DNA of 39,324 nt, taken from positions 1-39,324 of the forward strand of contig UQWV01000012.1 of assembly GCA_900544845.1 (NCBI GenBank). The letters are read 5' to 3'. The position numbers and the translations under genes were made by a program. The DNA is from an uncultured Collinsella sp. (GTDB lineage: Bacteria > Actinomycetota > Coriobacteriia > Coriobacteriales > Coriobacteriaceae). This document shows positions 1 through 7,836 of the stretch, piece by piece (within the stretch, counting starts at the first letter, position 1; every line of letters starts with the position of its first letter). A model generated the notes under the pieces. That model was not told the origin of the DNA, ran no database searches, and worked only from the letters and a program-made list of their open reading frames with translations.

Positions 1-138
1 AAAAAACCCACCGCCCCCCCCCTTATCGTAATTGGGTTCCCCCCAACCTTTAATTTTGGGGGTTTAAAACAGGGTTTTTGGGGTCTTTAAATGTAAAAAA
101 ATTTTCTTTTTTCCCCCGCAACTTAGGAGGGGATGGGG
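1..138. other. Homopolymer-rich contig end, no gene
   Basis: This stretch is dominated by runs of A, C, G and T of four to nine bases, quite unlike the rest of the window. No coding pattern is visible. It most resembles a low-quality contig end. The segment around 114-124 (ccgcaactta) resembles the right end of the 67-bp palindromes found at 22507 and 37850, so it may be a damaged copy; this is weak evidence. Confidence 0.5.
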
Positions 139-615
139 TTAGCTGCGGGGTTGGTGGCGGAGTTTGTCGATGGTGGAGTCAGTGCTTCGGCTGTGGGCTT
201 CGGCGGCGCGGTCGCGAGCGTCGGCTGCGGTTTGGCGCTTTCGGCGGTAATCGATCATGCCTTGGATGATGGGCTTACCAAAGCTCACGACATCATCGTT
301 GTAGATGGCGGTTCGGGCTGCGAGGAGGCAGTCGGTAAAGTCCATATGGGTCTTGCCAAAAAGTTTGACGGCAAGGGCGACAACGGTGGGCTCGTCGACC
401 ATGACGTCATCGAGCAGCCTTTTCATGGCCGCAGCAATCTCAACGCGGGGAACCTTATAGACGTCGCGCAGCGTGACCACGACGCGCGTGATGATTTCGG
501 GATAGACACGAGCGGTGCGCGTGGCGATGACCTTGGCGGCGCGCGGTGACAGGACTTCGTCGTCGTCAAGCAGGTAGCGTAGGATGACGGTCTCGTCGAT
601 GATGGTGCTACTCAT
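139..615 (-). CDS. PIN-domain toxin (VapC-like) of a type II toxin-antitoxin pair
   Basis: A 158-residue protein with the layout of a PIN-domain endoribonuclease. Visible features are the N-terminal strand with acidic D7 (IIDETVILRYLL), E40 in a helix resembling the usual E-xxx-L-xxxY segment, and D95 in DFTDCLLAA. The fourth acidic position, normally in a T/S-F-D-K segment, reads SFGKP here, with G113 in place of Asp, and the usual Asn after D7 is replaced by E8-T9. The start lies inside the 3' end of the antitoxin gene (8-bp overlap), a typical coupled arrangement with the antitoxin first. The C-terminal ~35 residues are charged and outside the PIN fold. By family it should cleave RNA when freed from the antitoxin; the substituted residue leaves activity uncertain. 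Confidence 0.72.
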   Translation of the reverse strand: MSSTIIDETVILRYLLDDDEVLSPRAAKVIATRTARVYPEIITRVVVTLRDVYKVPRVEIAAAMKRLLDDVMVDEPTVVALAVKLFGKTHMDFTDCLLAARTAIYNDDVVSFGKPIIQGMIDYRRKRQTAADARDRAAEAHSRSTDSTIDKLRHQPRS

Positions 616-931
616 GGATATCTACTTCCTCGGGACCCAAAATCGAATCGTCGCTTTCTGTGGCAAGGTACTCAATCCAGGCATTGCGCTCCTCGGAGCG
701 GCGATTGGGGTCTCCATATGCTTTGAGCGATCCATAGGCGGCGGTGCCGTCCTTTGAGCGCACGGCGACCGGCTGAAAGGGAAGCTTGCGCATCAAAATG
801 CTCTGCGCGACAAAAAGGCGAACGGCCTCGGCAAGCGATGTGCCCATGGCGTCGTAGAGATGCTCGGCATGCTGTTTGTCCTCTTCGCGAATGCGCACCT
901 GCAGGATGGCTCGTTTTTGAGTCGATGACAT
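608..931 (-). CDS. RelB/DinJ-like antitoxin
   Basis: A 107-residue protein beginning MSSTQKRAILQVRIREEDK. The short N-terminal strand AILQVRI, followed by two helices (KQHAEHLYDAMGTSLAEAVRLFV) and the segment LPFQPVAV, is the ribbon-helix-helix layout of the RelB/DinJ antitoxin family. The acidic C-terminal half would wrap the toxin. I chose the ATG at 929-931 rather than an in-frame ATG at 968-970, because a purine-rich ribosome site (AAGGGGG) lies about 7 bases upstream and the domain begins directly after it. It is upstream of, and overlaps, the PIN toxin gene. RelB/DinJ proteins more often pair with RelE/YafQ toxins, so pairing with a PIN protein is notable. It probably represses its own promoter through the palindrome at 974-985. 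Confidence 0.7.
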   Translation of the reverse strand: MSSTQKRAILQVRIREEDKQHAEHLYDAMGTSLAEAVRLFVAQSILMRKLPFQPVAVRSKDGTAAYGSLKAYGDPNRRSEERNAWIEYLATESDDSILGPEEVDIHE

Positions 932-961
932 CACTGGCCCCCTTAATGAGCGTGCAATATA

Positions 962-987
962 GTCGGTCAAATGCGGTATATACCGAC
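962..987 (-). promoter_or_regulatory. Palindromic operator upstream of the toxin-antitoxin pair
   Basis: A perfect 12-bp palindrome, CGGTATATACCG, lies at 974-985, 43 bases upstream of the antitoxin start. A further GTCGGT at 962-967 can pair with ACCGAC at 982-987. Ribbon-helix-helix antitoxins bind such sites to repress their own operon, so this is the likely operator; its function is inferred from position. Confidence 0.5.
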
Positions 988-1154
988 ATCTTAGAATCTT
1001 ATAACCATTACTTTATTTCACTCAAGTAAATAATCATTAATACGAATACAAACGTAGTACATCCAAAATGAGAGCGCGTAAAAATCTCAGAGGTGTACGC
1101 ATGTAATACACTCACCTTTATAGCTTCTAGAGAATAATTCCAACCTGCCAAAAC

Positions 1155-1180
1155 CCCTGCAATACACCCGTATTGCAGGG
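1155..1180 (+). promoter_or_regulatory. Perfect 11-bp inverted repeat upstream of the hydN operon
   Basis: CCCTGCAATAC at 1155-1165 and GTATTGCAGGG at 1170-1180 are perfect inverted arms around a 4-base spacer ACCC. No T-run follows, so it is not a standard terminator. It lies ~180 bases upstream of hydN in an AT-rich gene-free region (932-1359) between divergent transcription units, so a regulator-binding site for the formate hydrogenlyase operon is plausible. I could not place a convincing -35/-10 pair nearby. Confidence 0.4.
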
Positions 1181-1230
1181 CCTATGCTCAAGTTTGCCAC
1201 CTGCAACTGCGTATATTTAGCCTGTATATC

Positions 1231-1359
1231 GTTGGAGGAACTCTATCGAAGTGCCTGTTTCGCCGCATGCGCTTCGATACGCCGATGCTGGACCACGGGC
1301 GGTCCGGGGCAACGTCGACAGGGTCTCTCCGGCATGGGATTCAGGAGGGAGTGAACAAC
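1231..1359 (+). promoter_or_regulatory. Structured 5' leader of the hydN-fdhF operon
   Basis: The ~130 bases before hydN turn abruptly GC-rich and can form successive hairpins: TATCGAAGTGC (1244-1254) with GCGCTTCGATA (1269-1279), one G-T pair, and GGACC (1290-1294) with GGTCC (1301-1305). A purine-rich GGAGGA at 1234-1239 has no evident gene behind it. The hydN ribosome site AGGAGG is at 1343-1348. The leader may be a cis-acting RNA or just an untranslated region; I recognise no known riboswitch consensus in it. Confidence 0.35.
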
Positions 1360-1878
1360 ATGGGCAATAAACGAGTCGTGGCTGATTCTTCACGCTGCAT
1401 TGGGTGCCAAACCTGTATGGCGGCGTGCATCGAGGCACACGATATTCCCGGCAACATCGCCGCACCTCGCTTGCGCGTAACGCGCACCTACGAGATTTCC
1501 GCGCCGGTGGCATGTCACCACTGCGAGGACGCTCCGTGCGCCAAGGCCTGCCCTACGGGCGCCTTGTTCTTTGATCCAAAGAACCATCGCATCGGCGTCA
1601 ACGAGGACAACTGCATCGGTTGCAAGAGCTGCGTCATGGCATGCCCCTTTGGCGCCGTGAGCGTGGCGACCACGCAGGTCCCCGTCTTGATGGGCGACGT
1701 GCGCGTGGGTTCGCAGACTAAGAGCTTCGTGCTCAAGTGCGACCTGTGCGTGGACCGTCCCGGCGGTCCGGCGTGTGCCGAGGCGTGTCCGACCAAGGGC
1801 CTCACCCTGGTAGACGAGGAGCGTCTGGCAGAACTGACTGCCGAGCGTGCCCGCGCCACCATCGAAAACGAGGCGTAA
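1360..1878 (+). CDS. hydN: HydN-like four-cluster [4Fe-4S] ferredoxin
   Basis: A 172-residue cytoplasmic electron carrier with four cysteine groups for [4Fe-4S] clusters: CIGCQTC..C (C13, C16, C19, C23), CHHCEDAPC, CIGCKSCVMAC and CDLC...CAEAC. This matches the HydN/HycB/DmsB ferredoxin family and HydN's usual length (~175). I chose the ATG at 1360, with AGGAGG 11 bases upstream; a GTG at 1351 is too close to that site. It precedes the selenocysteine formate dehydrogenase by 74 bases, so it is the likely electron acceptor, or a maturation partner, of FdhF. It is the first gene of the formate hydrogenlyase operon. The assignment to HydN rather than another ferredoxin rests on size and neighbourhood. 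Confidence 0.8.
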   Translation: MGNKRVVADSSRCIGCQTCMAACIEAHDIPGNIAAPRLRVTRTYEISAPVACHHCEDAPCAKACPTGALFFDPKNHRIGVNEDNCIGCKSCVMACPFGAVSVATTQVPVLMGDVRVGSQTKSFVLKCDLCVDRPGGPACAEACPTKGLTLVDEERLAELTAERARATIENEA

Positions 1879-1952
1879 GCGTCGGGCGACAGGCCCAATG
1901 ATTGTCAAATAAGTACCGAGTATTCGGTAGCAGAGAAAGGAAGGAGGGTGTC

Positions 1953-4175
1953 ATGGAGAAGCATAAAGTGATCTGCCCGTACTGCGGCGCCGGTTGCCAG
2001 TTTAACCTCTTGGTCCAAAACGGCCAGGTTGTGGGTACCGAACCGCTCAACGGCATCACCAATCAGGGCGAGCTGTGCCTTAAGGGCATGAGCGGCTACG
2101 ACTTCATCAACGACACCAAGATCTTGACTCCTCGCGTACTGCACCCGATGATCCGCCGCACCAAGGGCGCGGATCTTGAGCGCGTAAGCTGGGACGAGGC
2201 ACTGGATTTCACCGCATCTAAGATGCAGGCCATAATTGACGAATATGGTCCTAACGCTGTCATGACCACCGGCTCTTCGCGAGGCGGCGGCAATGAGGCG
2301 AACTACGTCATGCAGAAGTTTACGCGTGCGTGCATCGGCACCCACAGCGTGGACAACTGCGCCCGTACTTGACACGGCCCTACTGTCCTCGGTCTGATGG
2401 ACACGGTTGGTTCAGGTTGCATGTCATGCTCCATCCCCGGTATGGAGGATGCGGGCTGCATTTTCCTCTTCGGCTATAACCCTGCCGATTCGCACCCCAT
2501 CGTCGCAAGGCGTATCGTGCGAGCCAAAGAAAAGGGTTGCAAGATCATCGTCGCCGACCCGCGCCATATCGAAACCGCGCGTATCGCCGATCTCTACCTT
2601 CCGATCAAGAACGGTTGCAATGTTGCGTTCCTCAACGCCTTTGCCAACTGTCTGGTCAACGATGGCCTCTACGACAAGGAATTCGTCGCCGAGCACACGA
2701 ACGGCTTTGACGAGTGGTGGGAGACCATCAAGAACTACACTCCCGAATCCGTACAGGACATCACGGGTGTCGAGCCCGCGTTGATCCACCAAGCTGCCGA
2801 GATGTACGCCACGGCGAAGCCCTCTGCCATCATTGGCTGGGGCATGGGCGTATGCCAGCAGAAGCAGAACCTGAAGACGGTGCACACCATCGCCTCCATC
2901 GCCTGCGTTGCCGGCCAGATCGGCAAACCCAATTCCGGTCTCGCGCCCGTGCGTGGCCAGAATAACGTCCAGGGCTCCTGCGATATGGGCATGCTGCCCA
3001 ACCTGTACCCTGGCTACCAGAAGGTCACCGACCCGGCAGTGCGTGCCAAGTTTGCCAAGGCTTGGGGCGTACCCGAGGAAAAGCTCCCGCTCGAGGAGGG
3101 CTACAAGCTCACCGACCTGGGCCACCTGGTCGACGAGGGCAAGGTGCACTGCTTCTACAACTACGGCGAGGACCCGGTGCAGACCGAGCCCGATTCGGCC
3201 GGCATGCGCAAGACGCTCTCCGAGCTGGATCTGTTCATTTGCCAGGACATCTTTATGACGCAGACGACCATGCTCGCCGACGTCATCCTGCCCGCTACCT
3301 CTTGGGGCGAGCACGAGGGTGTCTTTACCGCATCCGACCGTAGCTTCCAGCACTTTGACGCGGCTGTTCCGCCCAAGGGCGAGTGCCGCCACGACTGGGA
3401 GATCTTCGCGGACCTGTCCACGCGTATGGGCTATCCCATGCACTACGACAACACCGAGCAGATCTGGAACGAGTGCATTAGCCTGTGCCCCAACTTTGTG
3501 GGCGCGACCTACGAGAAGATGGCTCCCGAGGGCGGTTACGCCCAGTGGCCGGTCAAGAGCACCGATGTGAACGACCACGGTACGCCCGACATGTTCGCTG
3601 GTGGCAAGTTCACCACCAAGGACGGCCGCGCCAACCTGATGGCGCACGACTGGGAGGCGCCCTCCGAGCTTCCCGACGATGAGTACCCGCTCATTCTGTG
3701 CACCGTCCGCGAGGTCGGCCACTACAGCTGCCGCTCGATGACCGGCAACTGCAAGACGCTGGCGCTGCTCGCCGACGAGCCCGGCTTTGTCCGCATGAAT
3801 CCCGCGGACGCCGATGCGCGCGGCATCAAGAATGGCGACATCGTCTCGATTCACAGCCGCCGCGGCCAGGTATACAGCCGCGCCGACGTGAGCGATCGCA
3901 TCAACAAGGGCACGGTCTACATGACCTACCAGTGGTGGATCGGCAAGTGCAACGAGCTGACCATGCACAAGGTCGACCCGGTCTCGCATACGCCCGAGGA
4001 CAAGTTCTCCGCCTGCCAGGTCGACGCTATCGCCGACCAGGTTTGGGCAGAGGGCGAGGTGGAGCGTCAGTACACCGAGCTCAAGCAGGCTCTGGTGGAC
4101 GCCGCCGCTCCCCAGGACGTTGAGCCCGGTGCCGCCAAGTTCGACGACGAGACGCACGTGAATCAAATCGTGTAG
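1953..4175 (+). CDS. fdhF: Selenocysteine-containing formate dehydrogenase H
   Basis: A 740-residue formate dehydrogenase oxidising formate to CO2 at a bis-MGD molybdenum centre. The reading frame continues through the TGA at 2370-2372, which encodes selenocysteine 140 in the context CART-U-HGPTVLG, the same residue number as in E. coli FdhF, with His141 next to it. The N-terminal [4Fe-4S] cysteines are C8, C11, C15 and C42 with K44 behind them, again identical in number to E. coli. Downstream come the molybdopterin oxidoreductase domain and the C-terminal dinucleotide-binding domain (GNCKTLALL...GDIVSIHSRRGQV). ATG 1953 follows a strong AAGGAGGG. No Tat signal is present, so the enzyme is cytoplasmic. 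It sits between two ferredoxin genes and ahead of the Hyf hydrogenase genes. Annotation that ends at the TGA would split it in two. Confidence 0.96.
2370..2403 (+). promoter_or_regulatory. SECIS element with UGA selenocysteine codon
   Basis: Directly after the TGA (2370-2372) the mRNA can fold as TGTCC (2384-2388) + TC, loop GGTCT (2391-2395), GA + T + GGACA (2399-2403). The GGUCU apical loop, 18 bases after the UGA, matches the loop and spacing of the E. coli fdhF SECIS that SelB binds. Here the bulged U is on the 3' side of the upper stem. Confidence 0.9.
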
Positions 4176-4196
4176 TCCCGTTCTCGTTGGCTTTTT

Positions 4197-4239
4197 GGGC
4201 CGGGCGTCCCGTACGTTCGGGAGCCCGGCCCGTTATTTT
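4197..4239 (+). terminator. Hairpin with T-rich tail between fdhF and hyfA
   Basis: GGGCCGGGC (4197-4205) and GCCCGGCCC (4223-4231) form a 9-bp GC stem, followed by GTTATTTT. It lies between fdhF and hyfA, so it may act as a partial terminator that sets a lower level for the hydrogenase genes, or the hydrogenase may be read through. Confidence 0.7.
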
Positions 4240-4253
4240 GAAAGGAAGTGGGG

Positions 4254-4871
4254 ATGAACCGCTTCATCGACATCAACCCGGAGAGGTGCATCGGCTGCGG
4301 AACATGCCAGTCCGCCTGTGCCGACGCCCACCGGATGCAGGGTCTTCAGGATACGCCGCGCCTGGCGCTCGTGAAGACCGGCGGTATTTCGGCCGCCCTT
4401 GCCTGCCACCATTGCGAGGGTGCCCCCTGCGCCGAGGTTTGCCCGGTGAATGCCATCGAGCACGATGGCGACCGCATCCACGTCAAGGAGCAGGAGTGCA
4501 TCGGGTGCAGGCTGTGCGCCATCGCGTGCCCCTTCGGAGCCATCCATCCCGATGGCACATCTATCGCCGGTGTCGCAGGCATGTGCGACCCGACGCCTTC
4601 GTATCCTAAGTCCCTGAGCAGCCTGCTTACGTGGGCTCCTGGCCAGTACACCTGCGCTGTCAAGTGCGACCTGTGCGCCTTCGATCCGGACGGCCCGCAT
4701 TGTGTGGCGGCGTGCCCCACCAAGGCACTGACCGTCATGGGCGGCGCGGCCGATCGCGAGCTCGACGAGGCCAAGCGCCTGCGCTCGATCGAAAACGGTC
4801 CCGTCGTCGACGTTACCGCTGTGGCCCAGGGCCTCTCCGAGAAAGCAGAAGGGAGCGTAAACAATGGATAG
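4254..4871 (+). CDS. hyfA: HyfA/HycB-like [4Fe-4S] electron-transfer subunit of formate hydrogenlyase
   Basis: A 205-residue cytoplasmic ferredoxin, the same length as E. coli HyfA. Four cysteine groups are visible: CIGCGTCQSAC, CHHCEGAPCAEVC, CIGCRLCAIAC and CDLC...CVAAC. The start is the ATG at 4254 behind AAAGGAAG. In the family this subunit links formate dehydrogenase to the hydrogenase arm. Its last 8 bases overlap the start of hyfB (ATG at 4864, TAG at 4869-4871), so translation is coupled. It resembles the hydN product upstream, as expected from a shared ferredoxin ancestor. Confidence 0.88.
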   Translation: MNRFIDINPERCIGCGTCQSACADAHRMQGLQDTPRLALVKTGGISAALACHHCEGAPCAEVCPVNAIEHDGDRIHVKEQECIGCRLCAIACPFGAIHPDGTSIAGVAGMCDPTPSYPKSLSSLLTWAPGQYTCAVKCDLCAFDPDGPHCVAACPTKALTVMGGAADRELDEAKRLRSIENGPVVDVTAVAQGLSEKAEGSVNNG

Positions 4872-6882
4872 CATGACGCTGTTTATCGCATCGCTTGCCG
4901 TCTCGTGCATCGGTGCGCTCGCCTCGGTTCTGCTGATCAAGGCCGATAACGCCGCCAAGACCGCCGGCTGCCTTATCGGCGCCGTCGCCGCGGTGCTTTC
5001 GTTTGTGGCCGGTATCCAGGCCGTGCTGGGCGATGTCACGTCGGTCGACACCATCGTGTTCTTCCCGTTTGCCCATTTCCAGCTGCTGCTCAATCAGCTG
5101 TCCGGCCTGTTCGTGGCGCTCATCTCGGTGCTCGCGTTTGCCGGTTCGATCTACGGTCTCAACTACTTTGATGAGTACCCGGGCAAAAAGGGCCGCGCCG
5201 GCTTCTTCTTTAACACCTTCGTGGCGTCCATGATGCTCGTCATCACCGCCGACAACGTGTTTTGGTTCCTGGTCGCCTTTGAGCTCATGTCGCTGACCTC
5301 GTACTTCCTGGTCGTGATCGAGGAGAACGAGAACTCCATCCATGGCGGTTGGCTCTACTTTGTGATCGCGCACGTGGGCTTCGTGCTCATCATGGCGAGC
5401 TTCCTCACCATGACCAACTTCGCCGGCGGCTCGTTTGCCTTTGCGGATTTCCGCGCCACGCAGTTTAGCCCCGCGGTCGCATCCGTGTGCTTCGTGCTCG
5501 CCTTCTTTGGCTTTGGCGCCAAGGCCGGTATCATCCCGCTGCACGGCTGGCTGCCCAAGGCACATCCCGAGGCGCCGTCCAACGTGTCGGCCCTCATGTC
5601 CGGCGGCATGATCAAGATCGGTATCTTCGGCATCCTCAAGGTGGGCCTCGACCTGCTCTCTGCCTCGGGCGTTCAGGTCTGGTGGGGCCTTATGGTCATG
5701 GTCTTCGGTGCGATCTCGTCGGTCCTCGGCGTGGCCTTCGCCCTGCAGGAGCATGACATCAAGCGCCTGCTGGCCTATCACTCTGTCGAGAACATCGGCA
5801 TCATTCTGCTCGGCGTCGGCGCCTCCATGGCCGCCATGGCGCTCAACTCTGTCGGCATCGCCGTCCTGGCCCTGATGGCCGCCCTCTACCACACGTTTAA
5901 CCACGCGATGTTTAAGGGCGAGCTGTTCTTGGGCGCCGGTGCGCTGCTGTACTCCACGGGTACGCGCAATATGGAGAAGATGGGCGGCCTGTTCCGTCGT
6001 ATGCCGGCAACGGCCATCTGTTTCCTCGTTGGCGCGCTTGCCATCTCGGCCATCCCGCCCTTCAACGGCTTTGTGTCCGAGTGGTTTACCTACCAGTCGC
6101 TGTTTAATGCCGCCATGCAGGGCGACAAGGCCGTCATGATCGTGGCCGTGTTCGCTGCCGTCGCGCTCGCCATTACCGGCGCGCTGGCTGTCACGTGCTT
6201 CGTCAAGGCCTATGGCGTCTCCTTTGCCTCCGCGCCCCGCTCCGAGGCCGCGGCTAATGCCAAGGAGGTTCCCGCCCCCATGGTGTTTGCGCAGGGCCTG
6301 CTCGCGGCCATCTGCGTCGTGCTGGGCATTGGCGCTCCCGTGATCGCGCCCGTGCTGGTCGATGTCGCCGCGTCCGTGCTGCATCCGTACGGTGGCGTGT
6401 TTGCCGCCGAGGGCATGGAGCTCATGAACCAGTACTCCGGCGCTGCCACCTCCACGCCCGCGATCGCCATTGCGCTCGTGGTGCTTGTCGGCCTTGCCTG
6501 CGGCTATCGCAAGCTCAAGACCGTCGGTAAGGTGCAGAAGTCTCAGCCGTGGGCATGCGGCTATGCTCCCAACGAGCATATGCCCGTCGTGGCCACGACC
6601 TTTGCCTCCGAGGTGTCCTGGTTTATGCAACCGCTCTACACGCTGCGTGACCGCTGCACGGCCGTCTGCTGGTCCATCGCGCACTTCTTCCAGAAGCTCA
6701 CCGGTGTGGCCGAGGCTGTGGAGCCCGTACCCGACAAGGTTCTCGTCGATGCCCCGCATAAGGGTGTCGAGAAGCTCGCCGACCTCGCGACTAAGCTCGA
6801 GGGCGGCAACTACAGCATCTATATCTGCTACATCGTCGCGGCACTCGTGGTGTTCCTCGTGCTCGCCGTGCAAATGGGTTAA
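4864..6882 (+). CDS. hyfB: Hydrogenase-4 membrane subunit HyfB (NuoL/ND5-like)
   Basis: A 672-residue polytopic membrane protein, the same length as E. coli HyfB. It belongs to the proton-pumping NADH:quinone oxidoreductase subunit family (Complex I NuoL/Mrp antiporter). Conserved stretches include the FELMSLTSYFLV segment, the lysine-bearing FGAKAGIIPLHGWLPKAHPEAPSNVSALMSG region (around residues 215-250, given in part), and KRLLAYHSVENIGIILLG. The C-terminal ~180 residues form an extra tail ending in a membrane anchor, as in HycC/HyfB. It anchors the peripheral hydrogenase arm and contributes to ion translocation. It overlaps hyfA by 8 bases and is 12 bases from hyfC. Confidence 0.93.
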   Translation: MDSMTLFIASLAVSCIGALASVLLIKADNAAKTAGCLIGAVAAVLSFVAGIQAVLGDVTSVDTIVFFPFAHFQLLLNQLSGLFVALISVLAFAGSIYGLNYFDEYPGKKGRAGFFFNTFVASMMLVITADNVFWFLVAFELMSLTSYFLVVIEENENSIHGGWLYFVIAHVGFVLIMASFLTMTNFAGGSFAFADFRATQFSPAVASVCFVLAFFGFGAKAGIIPLHGWLPKAHPEAPSNVSALMSGGMIKIGIFGILKVGLDLLSASGVQVWWGLMVMVFGAISSVLGVAFALQEHDIKRLLAYHSVENIGIILLGVGASMAAMALNSVGIAVLALMAALYHTFNHAMFKGELFLGAGALLYSTGTRNMEKMGGLFRRMPATAICFLVGALAISAIPPFNGFVSEWFTYQSLFNAAMQGDKAVMIVAVFAAVALAITGALAVTCFVKAYGVSFASAPRSEAAANAKEVPAPMVFAQGLLAAICVVLGIGAPVIAPVLVDVAASVLHPYGGVFAAEGMELMNQYSGAATSTPAIAIALVVLVGLACGYRKLKTVGKVQKSQPWACGYAPNEHMPVVATTFASEVSWFMQPLYTLRDRCTAVCWSIAHFFQKLTGVAEAVEPVPDKVLVDAPHKGVEKLADLATKLEGGNYSIYICYIVAALVVFLVLAVQMG

Positions 6883-6894
6883 GGAGGGGAGAGC

Positions 6895-7821
6895 ATGAAC
6901 AACATCGTACTTGCCGTTCTGCAGGGCGTGGTCGTCATGGCCGTCGCGCCGTTCTTCTCCGGTCTCGGCCGCGTGATCCGCGCCAAGATGCACAACCGTC
7001 GCGGTCCCAGCATCATGCAGGACTACCGCGACCTGGCCAAGCTCTTTGCGCGCCCCGAGTCCCAGAGCGAGGACGCGAGCTTTGCGCTGCGCATTATGCC
7101 GCCGCTGTTCTTCGCCGTCGCCTTTATGCTCGCGATGGGTCTGCCGCTCTTTACGGCGCAAAGCCCCATCCCGGTCTTTGGTGACGCCATCACCATCATG
7201 TACAGCCTGGCGCTCGCCCGCTTCTTCTTCGCCCTCTGCGGTGTGGATTCGTCCAACGCCTACGCCGGTATCGGCGGCGTCCGCGAGCTGCTCATGAGCG
7301 TGCTCATCGAGCCGTCCATGCTGTTGGCGCTGTTTGCCGCCGCCCTGGTGTGCGGCTCCACCGACATCGCCACTATGGGTCAGCACATCATGACGGGCGC
7401 CATCGACGCGCCGGTCGCCGTGATCCTCGCCGGCATCGCCTTTGCGATTGCCTGCTACATGGAGCTCGGCAAGCTGCCGTTTGATCAGGCCGAGGCCGAG
7501 CAGGAGCTTCAGGAAGGTCCGCTCGCCGAGCTTTCCGGCCCGTCGCTCGCCATGGCCAAGCTTGCCATGTCCATGAAACAGGTCCTGGTCGTCGCTTGGT
7601 TCTGCGCGATCTTCGTCCCCTGGGGCGAGCCCGCGACCGTGGGCGCCGCCGCCGTTCTGGGCGCAGTCATCTTCCTGGTGAAGTGCCTGATCGACTTTGT
7701 CGTATGCGGCGTGATCGAGAACTCCTGCTCGCGCTCGCGTTTTAAGGTGCTCGGCAATCAGACCTGGGCCGTCGTGGGCATCGCCGTTCTGGCGTTTGTC
7801 TTCGTGGTCGTCGGCGTGTAG
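6895..7821 (+). CDS. hyfC: Hydrogenase-4 membrane subunit HyfC (NuoH/ND1-like)
   Basis: A 308-residue integral membrane protein of the HycD/HyfC family, homologous to NuoH of Complex I. The N-terminal loop GLGRVIRAKMHNRRGPSIMQ and the acidic cytoplasmic loop ELGKLPFDQAEAEQELQEG are the hallmarks of the subunit that docks the small hydrogenase subunit on the membrane. The ATG at 6895 follows AAGGAGGGGAG. It is in operon with hyfB and hyfD (12- and 15-base gaps). Confidence 0.93.
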   Translation: MNNIVLAVLQGVVVMAVAPFFSGLGRVIRAKMHNRRGPSIMQDYRDLAKLFARPESQSEDASFALRIMPPLFFAVAFMLAMGLPLFTAQSPIPVFGDAITIMYSLALARFFFALCGVDSSNAYAGIGGVRELLMSVLIEPSMLLALFAAALVCGSTDIATMGQHIMTGAIDAPVAVILAGIAFAIACYMELGKLPFDQAEAEQELQEGPLAELSGPSLAMAKLAMSMKQVLVVAWFCAIFVPWGEPATVGAAAVLGAVIFLVKCLIDFVVCGVIENSCSRSRFKVLGNQTWAVVGIAVLAFVFVVVGV

Positions 7822-7836
7822 GAGAAGGGAGAAACA

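Noticed and set aside
1231..1359. Molybdenum cofactor riboswitch before hydN
   Set aside because: Hairpins exist, but I do not see the conserved motif of that riboswitch class; kept only as an unknown leader.
1953..4175. fdhF as a pseudogene broken by a stop codon
   Set aside because: The TGA is exactly at the selenocysteine position, is followed by a SECIS hairpin, and selA, selB and selC are in the window.
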